From Bacillota bacterium (GTDB taxonomy: Bacteria; Bacillota; Clostridia; Peptostreptococcales; Anaerovoracaceae), in contig JAFWDF010000061.1 in the NCBI GenBank assembly GCA_017534025.1, positions 1-5,381 on the forward strand: DNA of 5,381 bases, written 5' to 3'. Position 1 is the stretch's first letter. Each line of letters opens with the position of its first letter. The notes beneath the pieces are model-generated. The model was not told the DNA's origin and did not search any database. It saw only the letters and a program-made list of their open reading frames with translations. The position numbers and the translations under genes are program-made. Below, piece by piece: positions 1 to 5,226 of the stretch.

Positions 1-790
1 GCATGGTGCCGCTGTGAATTCCGCATTCCAGAACCAGAAGGCGGTCCGCCAGGGCGGCTGTCAGACGATCCCGCTCCGCATACCGGTATTCCGCCGGCTC
101 CGTTCCCGGATCGTATTCGCTGAGCAGAAAACCTCCCGTCCGCAGGATTTCTTCCGCCAGACCGGTATGCATGGCAGGGGTGATCATGTCAATGCCGCTG
201 GCAAGTGCGGCGCCCGTAATGCCTCCGGCCGCAATTGCAGCCCGGTGGCCGATGGCGTCACAGCCTCTTGCCAGTCCGCTGACTATCACGGTGCCGGTTT
301 CCCGGACCAGGGATGCAATCAGATCCGGTCCTTCCCGAAAGGTTCGCTCCTCCGGCCAGCGGCTGCCGATCACAGCCGTGCAGTCCGCCTCTTCCTGCGC
401 GCCGTCCCCGTCTTCCGCGCCGCGCGCCGCAGGAGCGTTTCGCCGCAGATACAGCACAGGCGGCTGATCCGGCCCCAGATCCCGCAGCTTCTGCGGATAC
501 GCTGCATCCAGCACCGTCAGCGCCGTCACATCCGGATGCGCTGCCAGCCAGTCCAGAATCCTCCCGGCTGCGGCATCTGCGGCCTCAAAATCCCGGCCGG
601 CCGGCTGCACGCCCGCCGGCCGCAGCCACTCCGCAATCTCCGCCTCCCGTTCCCTCCGGGAAGCAAAAAGTGTAAATTTACACTTCAAATGTTCCGTGCA
701 GTATTTATTAATCGTTCTTCTGCCCACCCCCGGCAGATTCTTTAAAAGCAGCAGCACTGCCAGGGCCGCCTGGCGATCTGCCGCGTTCAT
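1..790 (-). CDS. dprA: DprA-like DNA-processing protein, divergent clade (C-terminus beyond window)
   Basis: The reading frame is open from an ATG at 790 to the left edge, giving 263 residues without a stop. Family knowledge: DprA binds ssDNA and loads RecA during transformation. Seen: an N-terminal helix-hairpin-helix-like stretch (residues 11-35, LKNLPGVGRR), a linker with YPQKLRDL and PPVLYL (99-115), then a Rossmann-type core with VIGSR (140-144), SGLARGCDAIGH (171-182), an AGG turn, LLSEYDPGT (222-230) and ERDRL...LVLECGIHSGTM (239-263). The usual DprA versions are GLA-x-GID and RNRI...VVEA..SGSL. This copy has CD and RDR...SGTM instead, which I recall from a divergent DprA-like clade. 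The start is set by ATGA overlap with the pgeF stop. There is no good SD of its own, so translation is probably coupled to pgeF. Competence need not be its job; a role in defence or recombination is possible. A C-terminal winged helix, if present, lies outside the window. Confidence 0.85.
   Translation of the reverse strand, partial: MNAADRQAALAVLLLLKNLPGVGRRTINKYCTEHLKCKFTLFASRREREAEIAEWLRPAGVQPAGRDFEAADAAAGRILDWLAAHPDVTALTVLDAAYPQKLRDLGPDQPPVLYLRRNAPAARGAEDGDGAQEEADCTAVIGSRWPEERTFREGPDLIASLVRETGTVIVSGLARGCDAIGHRAAIAAGGITGAALASGIDMITPAMHTGLAEEILRTGGFLLSEYDPGTEPAEYRYAERDRLTAALADRLLVLECGIHSGTM
668..685. promoter_or_regulatory. 18-bp perfect AT-rich palindrome inside dprA-like gene
   Basis: AAGTGTAAATTTACACTT equals its own reverse complement. 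It lies within codons 36-41 of the dprA-like gene, in a local AT-rich patch (about 660-720) of an otherwise very GC-rich gene. It looks like a dimeric-regulator operator half-site pair (TGTAAA/TTTACA). On the minus strand it runs into a T run, so a weak hairpin-plus-T structure is also possible. No regulator is assigned. That it is a site is inference; the palindrome itself is directly seen. Confidence 0.4.
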
Positions 791-1626
791 AGCAGTCCCA
801 GGAAGGCAGCAAGGTTTCCGCGGCGGCCCTTGCTGGCCCGGTGGGAGAACAGGTTCTCGGGTTCACAGCAGGTGCAGAGCCCGGAATCCGTGATCTGCTC
901 CGCCGGCACACCGGCCTCCTCCAGCACGATACGGTTGGCTGCTTTCAGGTCGAGATGGAATTTGCCATTATGATCATCCCGCAGCAGGGCGGCTTCATGC
1001 CCCGGGAATTCGCCGGCAAAATGCTCCGCAACATCGGCGCTGACCTCATAACAGTCCTGACATATGCACGGCCCGATCCCGCAGATCAGATCCTCCGGCC
1101 GTGTCCCGAAGGCCGCCGCCATGGCATCTGCGGTCGCCTGCCCCATGCGCTGCACCGTACCCCGCCATCCGGAATGGCTCAGCCCGATGGCCTTATGCAC
1201 CGGATCCACAAAGTAAAGTGGTACGCAGTCGGCGAAAAAGGCGCTGAGAACGATACCCGGAGCATCGGTGATCAGTCCGTCCACATCGCTGTATCCGCGC
1301 GGTCTCATGATCCCTTTTCCGGCATCCGATGCATCTACGCGAAGTACGTTGGCCGTATGGGTCTGGTCTGTAAAAATGAAGCAGTCCGGTGTGACCCCCA
1401 GTGCCTCCGCCGCCCGGCGGAAATTTTCATGCACCGCCTCCGGATCATCCCCTCTGGAAAAACTCAGATTCAGCGAACGGTAGATACCCTCGCTGACGCC
1501 GCCCTCCCGGGTGGTGAAGCCGTGCCGCACAAGCCCGGTGGCCTCCAGAGACGGGAAGGTCAGCAGCGGCAGGGTGCCCCGCACCGCCATGGCACCGCGC
1601 ATCATATCCATATTATTATCAGTCAT
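787..1626 (-). CDS. pgeF: Peptidoglycan editing factor / laccase-domain protein (PgeF, YfiH family)
   Basis: The protein has 279 residues, close to the family's usual length of roughly 240-280. Family knowledge: YfiH/PgeF (DUF152, Cu-oxidase_4) is a cytosolic metal-binding enzyme described as a polyphenol oxidase, as a purine nucleoside phosphorylase/adenosine deaminase, and as a factor that removes misplaced L-Ser from muropeptide precursors. Seen: HGFTTREGG (35-43), NLS (53-55), TDQTH (86-90), FADCVPLYF (131-139), HSGWRGT (151-157), GIGPCI (183-188), CEVSA-like CYEVSA (192-197) and CTCCEPENLFSHR (251-263). The metal-site triad is probably H90, C134 and H151. An upstream GTG in the same frame at 1791 would add 55 residues with no family similarity. 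The ATG at 1626 has GAGGAG eight bases before it, so it is preferred. The stop overlaps the dprA-like start (ATGA). Confidence 0.95.
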   Translation of the reverse strand: MTDNNMDMMRGAMAVRGTLPLLTFPSLEATGLVRHGFTTREGGVSEGIYRSLNLSFSRGDDPEAVHENFRRAAEALGVTPDCFIFTDQTHTANVLRVDASDAGKGIMRPRGYSDVDGLITDAPGIVLSAFFADCVPLYFVDPVHKAIGLSHSGWRGTVQRMGQATADAMAAAFGTRPEDLICGIGPCICQDCYEVSADVAEHFAGEFPGHEAALLRDDHNGKFHLDLKAANRIVLEEAGVPAEQITDSGLCTCCEPENLFSHRASKGRRGNLAAFLGLL

Positions 1627-1634
1627 ACTGCAAT

Positions 1635-1640
1635 CTCCTC
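1635..1640 (-). promoter_or_regulatory. Ribosome binding site deciding the pgeF start
   Basis: GAGGAG lies eight bases before the ATG at 1626. The alternative in-frame GTG at 1791 has no purine-rich site at normal spacing, so this site favours the 279-residue product. Confidence 0.8.
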
Positions 1641-1685
1641 TATCATCACCGCCCGGCCGGCACCCCGCATCAGAAGCATCAGAAA

Positions 1686-1744
1686 ACCCGCGGATCGGCT
1701 TCACTGCCCAGTACTTTCTGCGCATCAGCTCCGGATCCGCGGGT
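1686..1744 (-). terminator. Possible terminator or structured leader: 11-bp inverted repeat
   Basis: The arms ACCCGCGGATC (1686-1696) and GATCCGCGGGT (1734-1744) are perfect complements separated by 37 bases. Read on the minus strand the 3' arm runs into TTTTCTG, giving a short U tract after a GC-rich stem, as expected for an intrinsic terminator or attenuator upstream of pgeF. The loop is longer than in a usual terminator, which lowers confidence. Confidence 0.35.
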
Positions 1745-1770
1745 ATTCCCTGATTTTCCGGCGAATTTCC

Positions 1771-1790
1771 TGACGGATTCGGATCCGTCA
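1771..1790. repeat. Perfect 8-bp hairpin with 4-base loop
   Basis: TGACGGAT and ATCCGTCA flank TCGG (plus strand), or CCGA on the minus strand. No T tract follows in either direction, so it is not a canonical terminator. It lies 78 bases downstream of the NYN stop and could protect that mRNA end or be part of the pgeF leader. Confidence 0.4.
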
Positions 1791-1865
1791 CATCGGGGCA
1801 CGGAACGTCTGCAGCACCGCCCGCACGGCTATGCCTGCGGCGGTCCGTTTCCCAGCCGCCCGGCT

Positions 1866-3266
1866 CTATGCCTGCGGCGTTTTCTGCGTGACGTGTCCCT
1901 TCTTATCCTTCAGAAGCGGTTTGATTCCCTGGTACAGTTCGCCGCCCTTCTGGTTTCCGAACTTTCTGACCAGGGCATTGTTCACGCCCTGCTTCGTTTT
2001 GTAGCGTTCCACAAACCCCGCAATTTCTTCCAGATCTTTGTCGCTCAGGCCATTGCCGCCGACAAGTTTTTTTACATCCGCGAGATACGGAATCGTGACT
2101 CTCTTCCTGCTGCGGGACGCTCTGCGGCGTTTGGCCGGAGCCGGTGTCACATCCTGCTCCGAATCGGTTTTCTGCCCGCTGCCGGTTTCCGCTTTCCCAG
2201 ATTCTGCTTTTTCAGAGTTGGCGGATTCCACTTTTTCCGGGTCGCCGGATTCTGCAGCAGATGCTTCCTCCGGTTCTTCCGTCTGCCCGTTCTGCTTCGC
2301 TTTCGATCTGGATCCGCGGCGGGAGCGGCGTCTTCTGGACGACTTAGGCTTATCCTCCTGCGCGTCCGGTTCGCCGGCGTTCTCGCCCTCTGCAGCATCA
2401 AATGCTGCGGCCTCTTCGCGATCTGCATCCTGCGCAGCAGCGTCTGCACTGCGCGCGGCCGCCTCTTCCGAAACTTTGCCAGGGACGTCCTGCATAGCGG
2501 CTTCTGCGCTCTGTGCAGCGGTTTCCGGACTTTGCGCAACGGCTTCTGCGCTTTTCACAGCAGTATCTGCGCTCTGCGCAGCTTCCGCTGCCGGCACTGT
2601 GCCACCGGCTGCCTCGCCGCGGTTTTCTGCCCGGGACGCATTATCCGTACCCGCAGCCGCTTTCTTTTTCGGAGGTTTTGCCTTTAATGGCTTTTCCCTC
2701 ACAATGTCCAGCTGACGGTCTTCCGCGCCCGGCACCACGACCAGAGGATTTTTCTCCACTGCCACCACAGCGGTGTTTTCCGCCGTGCCGTCTTCAGCCT
2801 GCGCCTCCTGGCCGGCCGTATCGCCGGCAGCCGGATCATTAACATCCGTCCCTGTCCCGGATCCGCTGCGCCCGTTCCTCCGCGCCTGCCTGCGTTCCTC
2901 CGCCTGCGGGCTCTCCGAAATGGTCCGCGTCAGCGTTACATCGTACAGAGGCTTCCGCCAGAAACCGGTCAGATACTCAAAGCCCCGGTCATTGCTGACG
3001 ACGCAGTATTCTTCGGTGCTGTCCTTTGCCAGCAGAAAACCCAGATATGTGGCCAGCTGGAAATCCAGCGCATTGTGGCCCCCTACCTCCACCTTCTTGT
3101 ATTCCACAGAGGCTTTGGTTTCATTGAGTCTTCTGTGCAGTCCGAAAGTCATCCGATCCGCTTTTTCACTGTAAAAAATGATTACTCTGTCTTTTTCCGT
3201 TAACCTGGTAACTCCATTCAGTCCATCTTTACTGACGTTTTCATAATCTATAAGATATGTCGCCAT
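1866..3266 (-). CDS. NYN/PIN-like domain protein with disordered linker and C-terminal helical domain (putative RNase)
   Basis: The protein has 466 residues. Residues 1-115 look like a NYN/PIN-like nuclease fold: LIDYENVS (5-12), a VIIFYS strand (28-33), NALDFQLATYLG (65-76) and VVSNDRGFEYL (89-99). D7, D68 and D93 are candidates for the metal-binding acidic cluster. Residues 120-390 are low complexity and probably disordered, rich in Ala/Glu/Gln/Ser, with 7-residue repeats at 229-256 and two basic patches (RRRRSRRGSRSK at 311-322, KRRRASRSRKR at 379-389) suited to binding nucleic acid. Residues 392-457 form a charged helical domain (YLADVKKLVGG, GVNNALVRKFGNQKGGELY). NYN proteins are generally linked to RNA cleavage; the substrate here is unknown. 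The ATG at 3266 is chosen because the domain begins right after it. An AAAGGAGG lies 14 bases upstream, a long spacing. A longer frame to 3401 only reads through the terminator. No antitoxin-like neighbour is seen. Confidence 0.85.
   Translation of the reverse strand: MATYLIDYENVSKDGLNGVTRLTEKDRVIIFYSEKADRMTFGLHRRLNETKASVEYKKVEVGGHNALDFQLATYLGFLLAKDSTEEYCVVSNDRGFEYLTGFWRKPLYDVTLTRTISESPQAEERRQARRNGRSGSGTGTDVNDPAAGDTAGQEAQAEDGTAENTAVVAVEKNPLVVVPGAEDRQLDIVREKPLKAKPPKKKAAAGTDNASRAENRGEAAGGTVPAAEAAQSADTAVKSAEAVAQSPETAAQSAEAAMQDVPGKVSEEAAARSADAAAQDADREEAAAFDAAEGENAGEPDAQEDKPKSSRRRRSRRGSRSKAKQNGQTEEPEEASAAESGDPEKVESANSEKAESGKAETGSGQKTDSEQDVTPAPAKRRRASRSRKRVTIPYLADVKKLVGGNGLSDKDLEEIAGFVERYKTKQGVNNALVRKFGNQKGGELYQGIKPLLKDKKGHVTQKTPQA
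2499..2582 (-). repeat. Four tandem 21-bp/7-residue repeats in NYN gene linker
   Basis: Residues 229-256 split into AAQSADT, AVKSAEA, VAQSPET and AAQSAEA, a 7-residue period with consensus A-(A/V)-(Q/K)-S-(A/P)-(E/D)-(T/A). Weaker copies follow (ARSADAA, 271-277). The period fits an Ala-rich amphipathic helix or coil, and would favour length change by slippage. It is internal to the gene, not a mobile element. Confidence 0.6.
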
Positions 3267-3298
3267 CGATGTCCGCTTCACCTCCTTTTTTCTGTTGT

Positions 3299-3329
3299 AA
3301 AATAGCGCGCAATCCCTGCCATTTCGCAA
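3299..3329 (-). promoter_or_regulatory. Weak candidate promoter for the NYN gene
   Basis: Between the upstream terminator and the SD, TTGCGA (3329-3324) and TATTTT (3304-3299) each match 4 of 6 sigma-A consensus positions, but the spacer is 19 bases. The terminator just upstream makes a promoter here likely; these exact boxes are uncertain. Confidence 0.3.
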
Positions 3330-3349
3330 TAATATCCGGCTTTTCCGGT

Positions 3350-3392
3350 AAAAACCGGGCTCCCGGCCCCGCCTGCCGCGGCGGGGCGGAGC
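3350..3392 (-). terminator. Intrinsic terminator after the zinc-ribbon gene
   Basis: Read on the minus strand, GCTCC+GCCCCGCC pairs with GGCGGGGC+CG+GGAGC around the 6-base loop GCGGCA: 13 base pairs with a 2-base bulge, almost all GC. It is followed by CCGGTTTTTACCGG, so the T tract starts 4 bases after the stem. It begins 12 bases past the TAA stop at 3407-3405 and separates this unit from the NYN gene. Confidence 0.8.
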
Positions 3393-3404
3393 ATCCGGCA
3401 CAGC

Positions 3405-4001
3405 TTATTTCAGCACGTCAGAATTGCCTCTGACAAAATAGTATGAGATCAGCGCATTTGCGATCGGTCCGACCAGCATTCCTGCCGAGTAAGTCCCGGA
3501 TATTACGCTGACAAGCAGATTAAATGCTGCCATAGCCAGGAGCACATAAAACCCGAGCTTTTTCTTCTGGAACAGAATCATTACGGCACCGGCACACATG
3601 CCGATTCCGCTGATCAAGGATGCAATGTACACAGCAGACTCTTTTATGAAGAAAATGCTGATCAATGCTGAAAGGGCATTGAGCACAAGAACCACCCAGA
3701 ACCAGATTTTGCAGCCTGTTGAAAGTACGCCGGAACCGCTTCCATCCGGGATGTAAGCCGGAACTGGTTCTTCTTTCGGGATATAAGACTGCACTTCTTG
3801 TTCCTCTGCTGCCGGAACCACGTTTTCCGCAGTCCAGGTGCCGGACTCTTCGGCCGCGCTGCTGAGCGTTTCGCTTCCGGTTTCCGCGTTTTCAATGACG
3901 CTGTCTTCGATCCCGCTGCTCTCTGTAACTAATTCCGCTCCGCAGAATTCACAGTATCTGCTGCCATCCAAAACCTCTTTCCCACATGTCGGACAAATCA
4001 T
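3405..4001 (-). CDS. Zinc-ribbon membrane protein, four predicted helices (unknown function)
   Basis: The protein has 198 residues. It opens with a zinc ribbon, C3-x2-C6 and C17-x2-C20 (ICPTCGKEV...YCEFCGAEL), of the type common on small Firmicute membrane proteins. Residues 25-97 are an acidic, Pro/Glu-rich and probably extended linker with YIP repeated at 73-75 and 83-85. Four hydrophobic segments follow at about 98-119, 123-144, 149-168 and 173-190, with KKK at 146-148 and a short charged tail. No signal peptide is seen; the zinc ribbon is probably cytosolic. The ATG at 4001 has AAGGAGGG about eight bases upstream. Sampled 60-base lines of this gene are 47-52% GC, against about 67% in the ispE and pgeF lines I counted. 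It probably shares the ispE promoter across a 104-base gap, and its terminator lies just downstream. I cannot name a function; sensing, scaffolding or envelope roles are all possible. Confidence 0.85.
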   Translation of the reverse strand: MICPTCGKEVLDGSRYCEFCGAELVTESSGIEDSVIENAETGSETLSSAAEESGTWTAENVVPAAEEQEVQSYIPKEEPVPAYIPDGSGSGVLSTGCKIWFWVVLVLNALSALISIFFIKESAVYIASLISGIGMCAGAVMILFQKKKLGFYVLLAMAAFNLLVSVISGTYSAGMLVGPIANALISYYFVRGNSDVLK

Positions 4002-4105
4002 AATAACCCTCCTTTTGATAATAATGTTAATGCTTACGCTCCCGGCCGTCCTTCCGCCGCGCCGGCGGTGCCGTCACGTCCGGAAAGCAGGAGTATGCAC
4101 TGCGC
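4002..4105 (-). other. ispE to zinc-ribbon gene spacer
   Basis: This 104-base gap holds a GC-rich hairpin (CCGCC/GGCGG arms, 4054-4068) without a T tract, then turns AT-rich just before the SD of the downstream gene. I see no clear -35/-10 pair and no canonical terminator, so read-through from ispE is the simplest reading. Confidence 0.4.
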
Positions 4106-5131
4106 TCAGCTGAGCGTCTTCGCCAAATAGATCGAGCAGGCATGATCTTTCAGCTCAGACTGCAGCTGCGCATAGGCGCGCAGTGCTGCCTTCTTCCCAG
4201 GAAACAGGGAAAAAACCGTCGGGCCGCTGCCGCTCATCATGGTCATATCCGGACAATGCTGCTGCATGATGGCCCGGATCTCCGCCACTTCCGGCCGCTG
4301 AACCAATGTCACTTCCTCCAGTACATTGGCCATCCCTTCCCGTAACGGAACAATATTGCCGGTATTCATGCCGAGAAGCACGGATTCCGTATCCGGATGT
4401 TTCTGAATGGAAATCTGATCCAGAGCCTTGTAGACTTCCTTCGTCGCAACGCTGAAATGCGGTTTGACCAGGATGGTCCACATTTTAAGCGGGGGCAGCG
4501 GCGTCAGGATTTCTCCGATGCCTTCCGCCAGAGCAGCCGCAGATACTTCCGCCCCCTCCGGCACCACCGAGCTGTTCTGCTGTTTCAGCGCAGCGAGAAG
4601 GGACAAAATCGAGAACGGTACGTCAGCGCCTACACGGCTGCCGATGGCACACATTTCCTCCACGGAAAGATGCAGCTCCAGAAGAGCATTCAGCGCCACA
4701 ATGGCGCCCGCCGCATTGGAACTGCCGCCGGCCAGGCCTGCCGCCACCGGAATCTCCTTGCCGATATCGATGCGAACGCCGAAATTTCTTCCCCCGGAAG
4801 GCTGGGCAGCTTTGTCTCCGGCATCGGCCGCTGCACTGTCAGAGCTCTCTGCCGCCGGCGTTTCACCAGCAGCCAGGCGCGCATCATAAAGATCCAGCAT
4901 CAGCCTGGCCGCCTTAAACGCGGTATTCCGCCCGTCCGTCGGGACATAATACCGGTTGCTCTTCAGAACGATGTCCGGATCCCGTTCCTCCATGAGCCGT
5001 ACGGTCATCTCATCGTGCAGATCCACCGCCTGCATGACCATGCATACCTCATGGTAGCCGTCTTCCCGAACGCCGGTCACATCCAGACTGATATTGATCT
5101 TTGCATAAGTTTTTAATGAGATCGACTTCAT
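4106..5131 (-). CDS. ispE: 4-diphosphocytidyl-2-C-methyl-D-erythritol kinase
   Basis: This GHMP-family kinase uses ATP to phosphorylate CDP-ME to CDP-ME 2-phosphate in the cytosolic MEP (non-mevalonate) route to IPP and DMAPP. Seen: YAKINISLDV (9-18, with the conserved Lys at 11), DGYHEV (24-29), the GHMP ATP loop PVAAGLAGGSSNAAG (128-142), GADVPF (168-173, catalytic Asp at 170), ALAEGIGEILTPLPPLK (200-216) and MMSGSGPTVFSLF (298-310). At 341 residues it is longer than the usual 280-300. One insertion is Ala/Ser/Asp-rich at about 86-115. The second is about 20 residues between GADVPF and ALAEGIGE (173-199), where family members normally have a short GGT-type turn. The start at 5131 has GGAGG eight bases upstream. 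A strong promoter lies 67 bases before the start codon. Confidence 0.97.
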   Translation of the reverse strand: MKSISLKTYAKINISLDVTGVREDGYHEVCMVMQAVDLHDEMTVRLMEERDPDIVLKSNRYYVPTDGRNTAFKAARLMLDLYDARLAAGETPAAESSDSAAADAGDKAAQPSGGRNFGVRIDIGKEIPVAAGLAGGSSNAAGAIVALNALLELHLSVEEMCAIGSRVGADVPFSILSLLAALKQQNSSVVPEGAEVSAAALAEGIGEILTPLPPLKMWTILVKPHFSVATKEVYKALDQISIQKHPDTESVLLGMNTGNIVPLREGMANVLEEVTLVQRPEVAEIRAIMQQHCPDMTMMSGSGPTVFSLFPGKKAALRAYAQLQSELKDHACSIYLAKTLS

Positions 5132-5157
5132 ACTTTTTTCCTCCGGTTTCTCCCCAT
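5128..5157 (-). other. Possible 9-codon leader ORF overlapping the ispE start
   Basis: A frame with ATG at 5157 encodes MGRNRRKKV and stops in TGA at 5130-5128, overlapping the ispE start codon as ATGA. Its nearest SD-like AAAGGAGG is more than 20 bases upstream, beyond a hairpin. The coding reality is doubtful; it is recorded because of the exact overlap. Confidence 0.2.
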
Positions 5158-5169
5158 TTCCGATCCGAC

Positions 5170-5184
5170 AGGCTCCCGGAGCCT
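5170..5184 (-). promoter_or_regulatory. ispE leader hairpin
   Basis: On the minus strand AGGCTC and GAGCCT pair around CGG in the predicted 5' UTR, starting inside an SD-like AAAGGAGG. It is short and has no T tract; it may affect leader stability or start-site choice. No riboswitch class is recognised. Confidence 0.35.
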
Positions 5185-5197
5185 CCTTTGCAGTAAA

Positions 5198-5226
5198 ATT
5201 ATACCATTATTTTTCGCTGAATACAA
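5198..5226 (-). promoter_or_regulatory. Sigma-A promoter for ispE
   Basis: The -35 is TTGTAT (5226-5221, 4 of 6 consensus), followed by an exact 17-base spacer and a perfect -10 TATAAT (5203-5198). TGG directly before the -10 gives an extended -10. A start near 5190 would leave a leader of about 60 bases to the ispE ATG at 5131. This is the best promoter in the window. Confidence 0.85.

Larger units (their letters stand above)
1627..1865 (-). other. Spacer between NYN gene and pgeF, with two inverted repeats
   Basis: This 239-base stretch holds no gene I can support. The pgeF frame stays open back to a GTG at 1791, but that peptide shows no family features. The spacer contains an 8-bp-arm hairpin with a 4-base loop (1771-1790), an 11-bp-arm inverted repeat (1686-1696 with 1734-1744), and three copies of GCATCAG on the plus strand (1667, 1676, 1722). 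It could be a structured 5' leader of pgeF, a 3' end for the NYN mRNA, or both. I recognise no known riboswitch class. Confidence 0.5.

Noticed and set aside
841..1773. Long plus-strand frame opposite pgeF
   Set aside because: It is an antisense shadow of a clear conserved gene, with no family motifs and no SD. The same holds for the long plus frames opposite dprA, the NYN gene and ispE.
1627..1791. 55-residue N-terminal extension of PgeF from a GTG
   Set aside because: The extension lacks family features and an SD, and it overlaps the inverted repeats. The ATG at 1626 has a good SD.
1866..3266. Toxin-antitoxin reading of the PIN-like gene
   Set aside because: No small antitoxin-like gene adjoins it, and the protein is much longer than VapC-type toxins.
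3267..3401. 45-residue N-terminal extension of the NYN protein
   Set aside because: It reads through the intrinsic terminator and the SD of the gene; the domain begins at the ATG at 3266.
4103..4116. 14-bp palindrome CGCTCAGCTGAGCG over the ispE stop
   Set aside because: A 14-bp palindrome is expected by chance roughly once per 16 kb, and it has no T tract, so neither terminator nor operator is supported.
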